Both the position numbers and the translations under genes were made by a program. The notes under the pieces were generated by a model. It searched no databases. It was not told the origin of the DNA and saw only the letters and a list, made by a program, of their open reading frames with translations. 64,000 bases of DNA from Corynebacterium sp. P3-F1 (GTDB lineage Bacteria > Actinomycetota > Actinomycetes > Mycobacteriales > Mycobacteriaceae), in NCBI RefSeq assembly GCF_030503635.1, contig NZ_CP129965.1:124001-188000 (forward strand), read 5' to 3'. Below, piece after piece: positions 8,556 to 17,557 of the stretch. Each line of letters starts with the position of its first letter. Position 1 is the stretch's first letter.

Positions 8556-9142
8556 GCTGAAATCGCCGAAACAGCGCGGAAGGCCTACGCCCCAATAGAC
8601 GCTGAGTTCCTCAAATCCATAAGCTGAGCCAACGTTCCGAGGTTCGACTACACCAGCGCATTCAAGGACATGGTGCCTAAGATTGACCTCTCGGCCTTCG
8701 CACCGAAGATCGAGCTGCCACCCATTTCGGAGGAACTACAATAGACCCTCGACCAGGCGTACAAGGGCATCTTTGAAAACGTCGCCGTCTTGCCAGGCGT
8801 GGAAGCCGTACTTCAAAGCGCGAGAGAGCGTTCAACGCAGTACGCCGGATTGCTTCCCTTTGCCCGGCGAGAACCTCTGCCGTATCTCCCAAGCTTCAAC
8901 GACGGGTTTCTCGCCGTTTACGCCTGGCTAGGCGATAGTCGGGTGAAAAGCGCAAACTCTCGAGCGAGGAACAGCTTGAAACTCTTGCCTCCGGTTGGAA
9001 AGAAGGCGACGAAAACGCTCTCGATGACCTTTTCGAAGAGTAGATTACCTCCCTCGGCATGGTCACGGCCTACACCGAGATTTTCACCGAGTTCGGCGAC
9101 GCGCTGGAAGACGAATTGCTCTTCCACAAGCAGGAGCAATAG
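8556..9142 (+). pseudogene. Decayed unknown gene with two stops and a frameshift
   Basis: A coding-like frame starts inside the IS3 remnant edge. It reads IAETARKAYAPIDAEFLKS, then RFDYTSAFKDMVPKIDLSAFAPKIELPP, interrupted by TGA (8625-8627) and TAG (8742-8744). It continues through AYKGIFENVAVLPGVEAVLQSARE to about 8940. There the frame shifts to EKRKLSSEEQLETLASGWKEGDENALDDLFEE, TAG (9041-9043), ITSLGMVTAYTEIFTEFGDALEDELLFHKQEQ and a final TAG at 9140-9142. The consistent amphipathic composition argues this was a real gene. Its family is not recognised. The 5' end was probably removed by the IS3 element. Confidence 0.6.
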
Positions 9143-9270
9143 ATCCGCGCAACAGGGATCGGCGGATTAGTGAATCTCCTGGTAGCGGGCACGCGTTGGA
9201 ACTAGATCAAGGAACGCATGGAACTAGACTGGGAACAAGCCTCTATTGTCGCTAGTAGTAGAGTTTTGCG

Positions 9271-9317
9271 AAGCCCCCCCATCGGTCTTCCACTCGCGAG
9301 AAAGGCCGATGGGGCTT
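9271..9317. terminator. Hairpin upstream of polA
   Basis: AAGCCCC...CATCGG (9271-9285) pairs with CCGATGGGGCTT (9306-9317) apart from extra C residues. It has short T stretches on either side, so it could terminate in either direction, insulating polA from the island. The region 9143-9412 otherwise holds only the probable polA promoter. Confidence 0.55.
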
Positions 9318-9412
9318 TGTGGTTGAAGCGCTTCCGGTACGGGCTGCAACCGGCCACGGTGGTAGTGTCTCCCGCTCCGTCCCCGGCCGGCCGATCGGTA
9401 CAGTGGAACGCT

Positions 9413-12094
9413 GTGACTTCCCCAGAATCTTCATCGCAACCAAAACGCCTGCTGCTTATCGACGGCCACTCCATGGCCTTCCGCGCCTTCTACGCCCTTC
9501 CGGCGGAGAACTTCTCCACCTCGGGTGGGCAGCACACGAATGCGGTGTACGGATTTCTGTCGATGTTTTCCAATATTCTCGCCGAGGAGCAGCCGACTCA
9601 CGTGGCGGTCGCCTTCGACATCGGCCGGCAGACCTTCCGCACAGAGCGCTTCCCGGAATACAAGGCGCAGCGCGCCGCCGCGCCGGAAGAGTTCAAAGGG
9701 CAGGTGCCGATCATCCAGGACATGCTCGGCGACCTGAGCATTGTGACGCTGACCAAAGAGAACTACGAAGCCGACGACATCCTGGCTACACTCACAACAC
9801 AGGCCCAGGACGAATTCGAGGTGATCATTGTCACCGGCGACCGTGACTACTTGCAGCTGGTCAACGACAATATCACCGTCTTGTACCCGACTCGCGGCGT
9901 GTCCACTCTCACGCGTTTCACGCCCGAGGAAGTGGAGAACAAATATGGCCTGACTCCGGCCCAGTACCCGGACTTCGCGGCTCTGCGCGGCGACCCGTCG
10001 GACAACTTGCCCAATATCCCGGGGGTGGGGGAGAAGACCGCCACGAAGTGGATCGTCCAGTACGGGGACTTGAACTCGCTCATCGAGCACGCCGACGACA
10101 TCAAGAGCAAGGCCGGTAACGCTTTCCGCGAACGGATCGAGCAAGTCCGACTCAACCGGGAGCTCACCCAGATGGTGCGCGACCTCGAATTGCCTGTCGG
10201 CCCCGACGAACTCGAGCTCAAACCGGCCGACGTCACCGCCGTCGCGAAAGCCTTCGACGATCTCGAATTCGGCGTCAACCTCCGCGAACGGGTCCTCGCC
10301 GCCATTCCCACCGACGGTGAGGCACCGGCAACCGAGACAGAAGAGCTGCCGGAACTTACCATCGACGATGAATCTCTCGACACGTGGCTCGCCGCCCGCG
10401 AGGGTCAAGGCCTCGCCCTTTTCGTCACGGGCGACGCCACGCCGGCGAATGGGGACGCGTGGGCGGTGGGGATCGTCGATAAGCAGCGGCACGGCGTGAC
10501 CAAGCGTTTGAGCGAGATCACGCCCGAGGAGGACACCGCACTGAAGGCGTGGCTCGAATCGGATGCGCCGAAGTATCTCCACAGCGCTAAAGCTGCGTGG
10601 CATATGCTGCGCGGTCGCGGGATCACCTTGCGCGGCATCGCGCACGACACCGCAATCGCCGCGTACCTCCTGCGTCCCGGCCAGCGTACCTACCACCTTG
10701 ACGACGTCTACCAGCGCCACCTGCAGCGCCAGCTCACCGCAGGAAGCGACCAACTGAGCTTGCTCGACCAGGACACCGCCGAGGTCGATTCCGCGCTCGC
10801 CATCCTCGAACTCGCTGCGGCGCTGGGCGAGGAACTCCGCGCAATCGATTCGTTCGAGCTCTACGCCGACCTCGAGCTGCCGCTTTTGACCATCCTCGCC
10901 GAGATGGAGGACGCCGGCGTCGCCGTCGACATGGCAGTTCTCGAAGACCAGCTCGCCGAGATCGCGCAGAAGGTCACCGACGCCGAGAACACAGCACGCA
11001 CGCTTGTCGACGAACCCGACCTCAACCTCTCTTCCCCCAAACAGCTCTCCGTCGTGCTCTTCGACAAACTCGAGCTGCCCAAGACAAAGAAGACCAAGAC
11101 GGGCTATTCCACCGCCGCGAAAGAAATCGAGGCGCTGGCCGCGAAAAAACCGCACCCGTTCCTCGATCAGCTCCTCGCGTACCGCGAATGGCAAAAGCTC
11201 AAATCCACCATTGAAGGCCTGATCAAGACCATCCACGACGATGGCCGGATCCACACGACCTTCAACCAGACCGTCGCCTCGACCGGACGCCTGAGCTCCA
11301 CCGAGCCGAATTTGCAGAACATTCCCGTGCGCACCGAAGCCGGCCGCCGGATACGTTCCGCGTTCACCGTCGGTGAGGGCTATGAATGCCTGCTCACGGC
11401 CGACTACTCCCAGATTGAGATGCGCGTCATGGCTCACCTCTCCGAGGACCCCGGGCTGATCGAGGCCTACAAGGAAGGGGAAGACCTGCACAACTTCGTC
11501 GGTTCCCGCGTTTTCGACGTCCCCATCGATCAGGTGACCCCCGAACTCCGCCGCCGCGTCAAAGCCATGAGCTACGGCCTCGTCTATGGTCTCAGCGCCT
11601 TCGGCCTGTCTAACCAGCTGGGGATCCCCGCCGGTGAAGCCAAAAAGATCATGGAGTCCTATTTCGAACGATTCGGCGGCGTGAAGCGCTACCTGGATGA
11701 CGTTGTCGAGCAGGCCCGCCGGGACGGCTACACCTCCACCGTCTTCGGCCGCCGCCGCTACCTGCCGGAGCTCACCTCCGACAACCGCGTCGCCCGGGAG
11801 AACGCAGAGCGCGCAGCCCTCAACGCGCCGATCCAGGGCACCGCCGCCGACATCATCAAGGTAGCGATGATCCGCGTCGATGCTGCGCTCGCTAGCGCCC
11901 GCCACAACGGCGAGCCCCTCAAATCACGTGTTCTCCTACAGGTCCACGACGAACTCGTCGTAGAAGTCGCCCCCGGCGAGCTCGACCACGTCCACGCCAT
12001 CGTCGAGGAAGAAATGGACCGCGCGATCACCCTGCGAGTCCCCCTTGAAGTCTCCGCGGGCACCGGCTCGAACTGGGACGAAGCCGCCCACTGA
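9413..12094 (+). CDS. polA: DNA polymerase I
   Basis: Replicative gap-filling and repair polymerase, 893 residues from the chosen start. It has an N-terminal 5'-3' exonuclease (RLLLIDGHSMAFRAFYALP, VTGDRDYLQLV, GDPSDNLPNIPGVGEKTA), a degenerate 3'-5' exonuclease-like region and the C-terminal polymerase domain. Polymerase motifs are LLTADYSQIEMRVMAHLS (motif A), RRRVKAMSYGLVYGLSAFGL (O-helix) and LLQVHDELVVEV (motif C). GTG 9413 is chosen because family members start a few residues before KRLLLIDGH; the open frame runs back to 9218 but that extension is unlike PolA. The ribosome site before 9413 is weak. Two copies of GCTTATCGACG occur inside, in opposite orientations. Confidence 0.97.
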   Translation: MTSPESSSQPKRLLLIDGHSMAFRAFYALPAENFSTSGGQHTNAVYGFLSMFSNILAEEQPTHVAVAFDIGRQTFRTERFPEYKAQRAAAPEEFKGQVPIIQDMLGDLSIVTLTKENYEADDILATLTTQAQDEFEVIIVTGDRDYLQLVNDNITVLYPTRGVSTLTRFTPEEVENKYGLTPAQYPDFAALRGDPSDNLPNIPGVGEKTATKWIVQYGDLNSLIEHADDIKSKAGNAFRERIEQVRLNRELTQMVRDLELPVGPDELELKPADVTAVAKAFDDLEFGVNLRERVLAAIPTDGEAPATETEELPELTIDDESLDTWLAAREGQGLALFVTGDATPANGDAWAVGIVDKQRHGVTKRLSEITPEEDTALKAWLESDAPKYLHSAKAAWHMLRGRGITLRGIAHDTAIAAYLLRPGQRTYHLDDVYQRHLQRQLTAGSDQLSLLDQDTAEVDSALAILELAAALGEELRAIDSFELYADLELPLLTILAEMEDAGVAVDMAVLEDQLAEIAQKVTDAENTARTLVDEPDLNLSSPKQLSVVLFDKLELPKTKKTKTGYSTAAKEIEALAAKKPHPFLDQLLAYREWQKLKSTIEGLIKTIHDDGRIHTTFNQTVASTGRLSSTEPNLQNIPVRTEAGRRIRSAFTVGEGYECLLTADYSQIEMRVMAHLSEDPGLIEAYKEGEDLHNFVGSRVFDVPIDQVTPELRRRVKAMSYGLVYGLSAFGLSNQLGIPAGEAKKIMESYFERFGGVKRYLDDVVEQARRDGYTSTVFGRRRYLPELTSDNRVARENAERAALNAPIQGTAADIIKVAMIRVDAALASARHNGEPLKSRVLLQVHDELVVEVAPGELDHVHAIVEEEMDRAITLRVPLEVSAGTGSNWDEAAH

Positions 12095-12099
12095 TCCGA

Positions 12100-12141
12100 A
12101 AAAGAAATCTGGCGCAGCCCCCTGAGTGGGGCTGCGCCAGA
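12100..12141 (-). terminator. Terminator shared between polA and the converging transporter gene
   Basis: A perfect 14-bp stem (12109-12122 with 12128-12141). On the minus strand it is followed by ATTTCTTTTTC, so it best serves the minus-strand gene ending at 12192, while also capping polA. Confidence 0.85.
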
Positions 12142-12191
12142 CGTGTCGCTGCCGCGAGATTGTCGCAGGAGTCTTTTGCGTCTAGGTTTGT

Positions 12192-13571
12192 CTAGACCTT
12201 GGTCGATCCAGATCCCGAGGATGAGTCCGAATTAGAACCGAAGACCGCGCTCGAACCAGAGGCAGCGCCGCCGGGCCGGCCATCCGTGTCTTCGGCAGCG
12301 GCTGTGCCGTTTAGCGAGTCATCGTCTGAGTCGCTGTCGGTGTCCGCATCCTCAAGCTCGGATTCGAGGGCTTCGCGGAACTCGTCGTCGTCAAGGCTCG
12401 ACTCGTGCGCGAGCTCCTCGAGTGACATGTCAGCGAACTCGCTGTCCGGGTCGAGATTCTCCTCGTCAGACATGAGGTCCACAGCCGCGGTGCGCAGCTC
12501 GCTTTCACGGTCCAGGCGTTCGCGGTAGCGGAAGTACTGGTAGACCAGCACCGCGATCACGAACAGACCGAGGTAGCCCAGGATCGGGTAGAGGTTGGCG
12601 ACGAGCGCCTTGAATCCGATGAAGGACAGAATGAAACCGACAATGCAGGCGCCCACGTACACCGGGTAAAACCGGTCCGGGTTATTGCGGGTCAGGCGCT
12701 TCGCCAGCGCGTAGATCATGCCCAGGCAGGTGTTGAACACCATGAGGAAGATGACCCACGTCATCACCTGGCCCAACGCCGGGTGGATGTTGAACAGAAC
12801 AGTGAGCAGCGGCAGATCGTCGCCGTTAACAGCCTGCGCTTCTATGAACAGGGTCACCACGAGCAGAGCAAGCATAGCCGCGTAGAGGAAGCCCGCGATC
12901 AGGCCGCCGATCCGCACAGCCTTATTGTCGAAATTGTCGCCGCCGATCACGATCGCCATGGACACCGTGCACAGCGCGTTCAAGCCCGTGTGGTTCAAAG
13001 CGCCGAGCCACCACGCCGGTGCACCCGTGGCCCCCTCGACATTCGCCTGCGTCCACTCGCTCTGAGCAGAGAAATCGACGCTCGCGTGTGTGAACGTCCA
13101 GATGGACGCAATGAGCACAAAAATGATCAGCAGGGGAGTGACCAACCCCAACACCACAGAAATCTTGTCCACGTCGAGCCGACCCACCAGCAGCATGATG
13201 ATCAACATCGCCAAACCACCGACCCAAATCGGCCAGCCGTACGCCTGCTCGAGGTTCGATCCGGCGCCGGCGAACATGACGAATCCGACGCTGAACATGC
13301 ATGCGATCGCCGACCAGTCCATGATCTTCGAAGACAGGCCGTCGGAGACCTCACCGAACACACGCGTGTGCTCAGTGGCTTGGAAGTACGAGCCAAACGC
13401 GAGGAAGGCCACCGCAGCGAAAGCCATGACCACGCCGGCAAGCACAATGCCCCACATGCCCATTTCGCCGTAGGAGACGAAATACTGGAACGCCTCCATG
13501 CCTGAAGCAAAACCGGCGCCCACAACGACACCAATGAACGCGAAACCGATGCCGATAGCGCGTTTCAACAT
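12192..13571 (-). CDS. YkvI-family membrane protein with long acidic tail
   Basis: A 459-residue inner-membrane protein resembling the YkvI family, distantly related to amino-acid/sodium symporter folds. It opens with LKRAIGIGFAFIGVVVGAGFASGMEAFQYF, the glycine-rich unwound first helix of LeuT-fold carriers, followed by about ten helices up to residue 335. The last 115 residues are an acidic, Ser/Asp-rich low-complexity cytosolic tail (EDADTDSDSDDDS, then GSSAVFGSNSDSSSGSGS). ATG 13571 is chosen because AGGTGG precedes it and the hydrophobic core starts there; the frame stays open upstream without a membrane-protein character. Substrate is unknown. A 14-bp palindrome lies in its leader. Confidence 0.85.
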   Translation of the reverse strand: MLKRAIGIGFAFIGVVVGAGFASGMEAFQYFVSYGEMGMWGIVLAGVVMAFAAVAFLAFGSYFQATEHTRVFGEVSDGLSSKIMDWSAIACMFSVGFVMFAGAGSNLEQAYGWPIWVGGLAMLIIMLLVGRLDVDKISVVLGLVTPLLIIFVLIASIWTFTHASVDFSAQSEWTQANVEGATGAPAWWLGALNHTGLNALCTVSMAIVIGGDNFDNKAVRIGGLIAGFLYAAMLALLVVTLFIEAQAVNGDDLPLLTVLFNIHPALGQVMTWVIFLMVFNTCLGMIYALAKRLTRNNPDRFYPVYVGACIVGFILSFIGFKALVANLYPILGYLGLFVIAVLVYQYFRYRERLDRESELRTAAVDLMSDEENLDPDSEFADMSLEELAHESSLDDDEFREALESELEDADTDSDSDDDSLNGTAAAEDTDGRPGGAASGSSAVFGSNSDSSSGSGSTKV

Positions 13572-13586
13572 AAAAACACCACCTAT

Positions 13587-13600
13587 GCGCTCGCGAGCGC
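13587..13600. promoter_or_regulatory. 14-bp perfect palindrome in the YkvI-gene leader
   Basis: GCGCTCGCGAGCGC lies 15-29 bases upstream of the ATG on the minus strand, between promoter and ribosome site. It could be an operator or an RNA hairpin occluding translation. Confidence 0.45.
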
Positions 13601-14017
13601 TATCAAATTCAAGTTGACTGTTAAAGAGTAATGCTATTGATGGGGAAATGCTGAAAGCGCGACGCAGTTCACACTCGCGACGCGCCGGCGGCACTTTCGA
13701 GGCACAGCAACGGCGCACTCGCGACTCACCGGCGACGCGCCCAAAGCAAAGTTTGCCCAAGCTGGGGAAATGAACTACTCTCGCAATCGCGTATCTAAGC
13801 ATTTCGCGTGGCCTCGGCCGTAATAGGAGGGCCGCCCGCGTCGGAAGCGAGATCGAAATCCCAGCTCTGACACGGCTTGCCGTGCTTCAACCTGCCTTCG
13901 GGCTGATGCTCAAAGGTGGGGCAGCAGGCGTCGAAAAGCTCGTCGATAAGCTGCTTTTTCGAGAGATGCGCTCATGTCCATTTGCTATCTCCTATCCATT
14001 TCGGAGCAACATAACTT
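13601..14017 (+). other. Divergent promoter region and long rpsA leader
   Basis: About 420 bases without a supportable gene between two divergent genes. It contains TTGACT at 13614, a small hairpin CACGGC-TT-GCCGTG near 13872-13885, one reverse copy of the GCTTATCGACG motif (13941-13951) and the rpsA ribosome site GGAG (14003-14006). The GC-rich stretch 13660-13760 shows no stable coding frame. A long leader would fit regulation of ribosomal protein S1, but no known leader motif was recognised. Confidence 0.5.
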
Positions 14018-15490
14018 ATGCCCACTACTACAACCCCGCAGGTTGCCATCAACGACATTGGCAGCACTGAGGATTTTCTCGCCGCAGTTGATGCCACCAT
14101 CAAGTACTTCAACGATGGGGACATCGTCAGCGGCACCGTCGTCAAGGTCGACCACGACGAGGTCCTCCTCGACATCGGATACAAAACCGAAGGTGTCATC
14201 CCGACCCGCGAGCTGTCCATCAAGCACGACGTCGACCCCGACGAGGTCGTCGAAATCGGCGATGAGATTGACGCGCTTGTTCTGACCAAGGAGGACAAGG
14301 AAGGTCGCCTGCTTCTGTCCAAGAAGCGCGCACAGTACGAGCGTGCCTGGGGCACCATCGAAGAACTGCAGAAGAACGACCAGCCGGTCACCGGTACGGT
14401 CATCGAGGTCGTCAAGGGCGGCCTCATCCTCGACATCGGTCTGCGTGGCTTCCTGCCCGCATCCCTCGTCGAAATGCGCCGCGTCCGCGACCTGGACCCG
14501 TACATCGGCCAGGAGCTCGAAGCCAAGATCATCGAGCTGGACAAGCACCGCAACAACGTCGTCCTGTCCCGTCGCGCGTACCTCGAAGAGACCCAGTCCG
14601 CAGTCCGCTCCGACTTCCTCCACCAGTTGGAGAAGGGCCAGGTCCGCAAGGGTGTCGTTTCTTCCATCGTCAACTTCGGCGCCTTCGTCGACCTTGGCGG
14701 CGTTGACGGCCTGGTCCACGTGTCTGAGCTGTCCTGGAAGCACATCGACCACCCGTCCGAGGTCGTCACCGTCGGCGACGAGGTCACCGTCGAGGTTCTC
14801 GACGTGGATCTCGACCGCGAACGCGTGTCCCTGTCTCTGAAGGCGACCCAGGAAGATCCGTGGCGCGTCTTCGCCCGCACCCACGCTGTGGGCCAGATTG
14901 TCCCGGGCAAGGTCACCAAGCTCGTCCCGTTCGGTGCGTTCGTCCGCGTCGAGGAAGGCATCGAGGGTCTCGTCCACATCTCCGAGCTGGCTCAGCGCCA
15001 CGTTGAGGTTCCGGACCAGGTCGTCGGCGTCGGCGAAGAGGTCATGGTCAAGGTCATCGACATCGACCTCGAGCGTCGCCGCATCTCCCTGTCCCTCAAG
15101 CAGGCAGACGAGGACTACTCCGACGAATTCGATCCGTCCCGTTACGGCATGGCAGACTCCTACGACGAGCAGGGCAACTACATCTTCCCGGAGGGCTTCG
15201 ACCCGGAGACCAACGAGTGGATGGAAGGCTACGACGAGGCTCGCCAGGAGTGGGAGGCCCGTTACGCCGAGGCCGCCCGTCTGCACGAGGCGCACACCGC
15301 TCAGATCGAGCGTCACCGCGCTGCCGCCGCAGAGGCAGAGACGGCCGGTGAGGGCGAGACCAACTACAGCTCCACTTCCGGCGAGGCTGCAGCTCCGGCA
15401 GCTCCGTCCGCTGGTGAAGCTGAGCAGGGTGGCTCCCTCGCTTCCGACGAGCAGCTCGCCGCACTGCGCGAGAAGCTCGCAGGCAACTAA
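14018..15490 (+). CDS. rpsA: 30S ribosomal protein S1
   Basis: Ribosomal protein S1, which helps load mRNA onto the 30S subunit; 490 residues, usual for actinobacteria. Four S1 RNA-binding repeats are visible, beginning near GDIVSGTVVKVDHDEVLLDIGYKTEG, QPVTGTVIEVVKGGLILDIGLRGFLP, GQVRKGVVSSIVNFGAFVDLGGVDGLVHVSELSW and GQIVPGKVTKLVPFGAFVRVEEGIEGLVHISELAQ. An acidic/Ala-rich tail follows. ATG 14018 has GGAG 12 bases upstream. Codon use is strongly biased, as expected of a highly expressed gene. A canonical terminator follows. Confidence 0.98.
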   Translation: MPTTTTPQVAINDIGSTEDFLAAVDATIKYFNDGDIVSGTVVKVDHDEVLLDIGYKTEGVIPTRELSIKHDVDPDEVVEIGDEIDALVLTKEDKEGRLLLSKKRAQYERAWGTIEELQKNDQPVTGTVIEVVKGGLILDIGLRGFLPASLVEMRRVRDLDPYIGQELEAKIIELDKHRNNVVLSRRAYLEETQSAVRSDFLHQLEKGQVRKGVVSSIVNFGAFVDLGGVDGLVHVSELSWKHIDHPSEVVTVGDEVTVEVLDVDLDRERVSLSLKATQEDPWRVFARTHAVGQIVPGKVTKLVPFGAFVRVEEGIEGLVHISELAQRHVEVPDQVVGVGEEVMVKVIDIDLERRRISLSLKQADEDYSDEFDPSRYGMADSYDEQGNYIFPEGFDPETNEWMEGYDEARQEWEARYAEAARLHEAHTAQIERHRAAAAEAETAGEGETNYSSTSGEAAAPAAPSAGEAEQGGSLASDEQLAALREKLAGN

Positions 15491-15506
15491 GCCGCACCTG
15501 TAGAAG

Positions 15507-15533
15507 GACCCGCACTTCGGTGCGGGTCTTTTT
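15507..15533 (+). terminator. rpsA terminator
   Basis: GACCCGCAC-TTCG-GTGCGGGTC (15507-15528), a UUCG tetraloop hairpin followed by five T residues. Confidence 0.95.
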
Positions 15534-15687
15534 GCATGCTTATCGACGTCTCCCGGCACCCCTCGCCCTATCCCGGTTTTTGGCTCTTGTCCCGTCCGAG
15601 CGTGGGGCCCCGAATTTTTTCGGTGTTGATGGAACCGGTGCTTTTTCGCAGGGCAATGGCCTGTTTTGATCGACAGTGGACCGTAGC

Positions 15688-15727
15688 CCTGTGGATAAGT
15701 CTCGGCAGTTTGGGAGTTATCCACAGG
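15688..15727. repeat. Facing pair of perfect DnaA-box sequences
   Basis: CCTGTGGATAA (15688-15698) and TTATCCACAGG (15717-15727) form a perfect 11-bp inverted repeat with an 18-base spacer. Each arm contains the consensus DnaA box TTATCCACA. No replication gene lies nearby. Confidence 0.7.
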
Positions 15728-15733
15728 TTGGCG

Positions 15734-16162
15734 ATGACGGCCTTTTCCGCGCGTTTGTCCTACCTCGCCACTGTCCACGGCGCCGAGCTCGGGGTGGGTG
15801 TCTTCCACCCAGAGGCCGGTGCAGTTAACTTGTACCGGGAGAAGCGGTTCGCGAACGCCAAGCAGCGGGATCTCGCCCGCATGACGCTCACGACGTGTCC
15901 GGTGCCGGATTGCCGGCATGCAGCGGATAATTGCGAAGTCCACCACATTGAGGCGTGGTCGCGGGGCGGTCAGACAAACATGAATAACCTGTCGATCCTG
16001 TGCAGGTACCACAACCGCACCAACGACGACGAGCCCAGGCACCGGCATAGAGGCCGAATTGAAATCAGGGCAGGGACCCCGACCTGGATATCACCCACTG
16101 GGGTGCCCGTGAAGAACAACCGGCATCCCTTTGGAGCAATGGAACAATTGTTCAGCAAGTAG
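15734..16162 (+). pseudogene. HNH endonuclease C-terminal fragment (DUF222-type)
   Basis: The last ~140 codons match the C-terminal half of the corynebacterial DUF222/HNH proteins. FSARLSYLATVHGAELGVGVFHP precedes a zinc/HNH core with CPVPDC, then CEVHHIEAWSRGGQTNMNNLSILCRYHN. Full-length members are usually 350-450 residues with an N-terminal DUF222 domain, which is absent. The frame remains open back to 15536, but that stretch has no family character and contains the DnaA-box pair. It is most likely a 5'-truncated remnant; expression from ATG 15734 as a small HNH protein cannot be excluded. Confidence 0.65.
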
Positions 16163-16245
16163 CTGCGGGACTGGGCCACGGGCTGCATAGTCGCAGCTGC
16201 AAAAGCCTGCTGCTGTTCGCGTCGAGTTAAAACCCCGTGCTGAAT

Positions 16246-17379
16246 CTACGTGCCTTTTTGTTTGTATCGTTCAACGAGGCGCTCGATGAGTTCATCGGTC
16301 AGTGCGGGGTCCGAGAGGATGAGGTCGAGCATGTCGGCGTTCACGGCTTCCATGGCTTCCGTCTCAGCCGAGTCAGGTTCGGCCACCTCGGCATCGTAGG
16401 AATCGCCAGCTAGGTCGACACCGATGCCTTCGAAGAGGTTTTCCTCGTTGGACTGTTTCTCCACATCTGCTTCGGCGAGAATCTCGGAGTCGATGGCAGG
16501 GAATTGATTTGTGAATTCTGTGAGGAACTCGTCTGCGTCGCTGCGAGCTGTCGCGGGCTGCTTTCCTCTACGGATCTCGTTTTCGATGCGGCGTTGCAGT
16601 GCCTTCTCCATCTGCTTATGCCGCCAAGCACGTACGGTCCGAGGCTCTAGTTCGCGGGCGACTGCGCGGGAGCGGGTCTCGGCTTTGCGGGCGAGGGATG
16701 CGACTTGAGTGGCTGTCGCATTGACCGTGGCATTCACAGGCGCGAAATCCGGGTCTTGGCTGACACGCCAGTTGCCGTAATAGCCGAAGAGGAACAGCAC
16801 GTAACTAACGACGGGCCCCAGCACCATGGTCAGAGCGAGGAAGTCCGTGGCGTTGCCCACCAGAACGATGACTGCACAGGCCACCGCTGGAATCACCGTT
16901 GGCTGGTTACCACCGAACACGCTGGGTTCACGGCCGGTGACTACGTCGCGAATCATGCTGCCTCCGGTCGCGGTGAACACGCCCATCATGATGGTCGGCA
17001 GGACGGGCAGACCGTATTGGATGGCCTTGGACGCACCGGTGGCGGCCCAGAGGGCAGAAACAAGCGCGTCGCCGTGGGATTGGAGGAACTCCCATGCGCG
17101 GCCTTTAAAGTAGGTGAATCGCGCGATCAGAGCGCCGGTGAACGCCAAGATTAGGTACTCCGGCTGGCGCATAGCGGCGACGGTGCCTTGGTTGATGAGG
17201 ACGTCGCGAAGCATGCCCCCTCCAAGCGCAGAGAGCATGGCGATGAACAGAAACCCAACGATGTCGTAGCCGCGTTGGCGTGCGAGGGTACCGCCGATGA
17301 TGCCCATCAGCAACACCCCCGAGACGTCCATCCATTGGTAGATGGAGCTGATGAGCGGGTCGACTTGGTCCACGGACAT
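16246..17379 (-). CDS. TRIC/YadS-type membrane channel with long cytosolic tail
   Basis: The N-terminal 200 residues are a trimeric intracellular cation channel (TRIC, formerly UPF0126/YadS) domain. It has two homologous three-helix repeats, each with a glycine-rich motif: ALGGGMLRDVL near residue 55 and ATGGSMIRDVVTGREPSVF near residue 140. Bacterial TRIC proteins are homotrimeric monovalent cation channels. After residue 205 there is an unusual ~170-residue charged tail (Arg/Lys-rich, then Glu/Asp-rich) of unknown role; typical bacterial members end near 210. ATG 17379 is preferred over an in-frame TTG at 17388. It faces the HNH fragment tail to tail; no clear terminator is seen between them. 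Confidence 0.85.
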   Translation of the reverse strand: MSVDQVDPLISSIYQWMDVSGVLLMGIIGGTLARQRGYDIVGFLFIAMLSALGGGMLRDVLINQGTVAAMRQPEYLILAFTGALIARFTYFKGRAWEFLQSHGDALVSALWAATGASKAIQYGLPVLPTIMMGVFTATGGSMIRDVVTGREPSVFGGNQPTVIPAVACAVIVLVGNATDFLALTMVLGPVVSYVLFLFGYYGNWRVSQDPDFAPVNATVNATATQVASLARKAETRSRAVARELEPRTVRAWRHKQMEKALQRRIENEIRRGKQPATARSDADEFLTEFTNQFPAIDSEILAEADVEKQSNEENLFEGIGVDLAGDSYDAEVAEPDSAETEAMEAVNADMLDLILSDPALTDELIERLVERYKQKGT

Positions 17380-17557
17380 AAATGGCAATTGTAAAGCTGA
17401 ACCGATTAGTGGTCATGTCGGGGCAAATGAACCGGCGGAGTTACATTCGCGAGCGAACATCACCGGAAGAACATTGCTAGATGAGAGCGCCGGATGAGCG
17501 CCCCGACTAGATCTTGGGATGAAGAAGACGACACTCGCCACGAGCCGGACAGCGGCG

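Noticed and set aside
9143..9412. Right-hand attachment site repeating the tRNA-Leu 3' end
   Set aside because: No copy of GAGTTCGAGTCTCAC or its reverse complement was found near the island's right edge.
9431..11905. Very long minus-strand open frame opposite polA (824 codons)
   Set aside because: Antisense shadow of a strongly codon-biased, GC-rich gene; the polA frame is fully conserved.
15688..15727. Chromosomal replication origin
   Set aside because: Only two DnaA boxes, no AT-rich unwinding element, no dnaA or dnaN nearby.
13985..16048. 687-codon minus-strand frame opposite rpsA
   Set aside because: Mirror of the S1 repeats; no start signal, composition follows antisense of rpsA.
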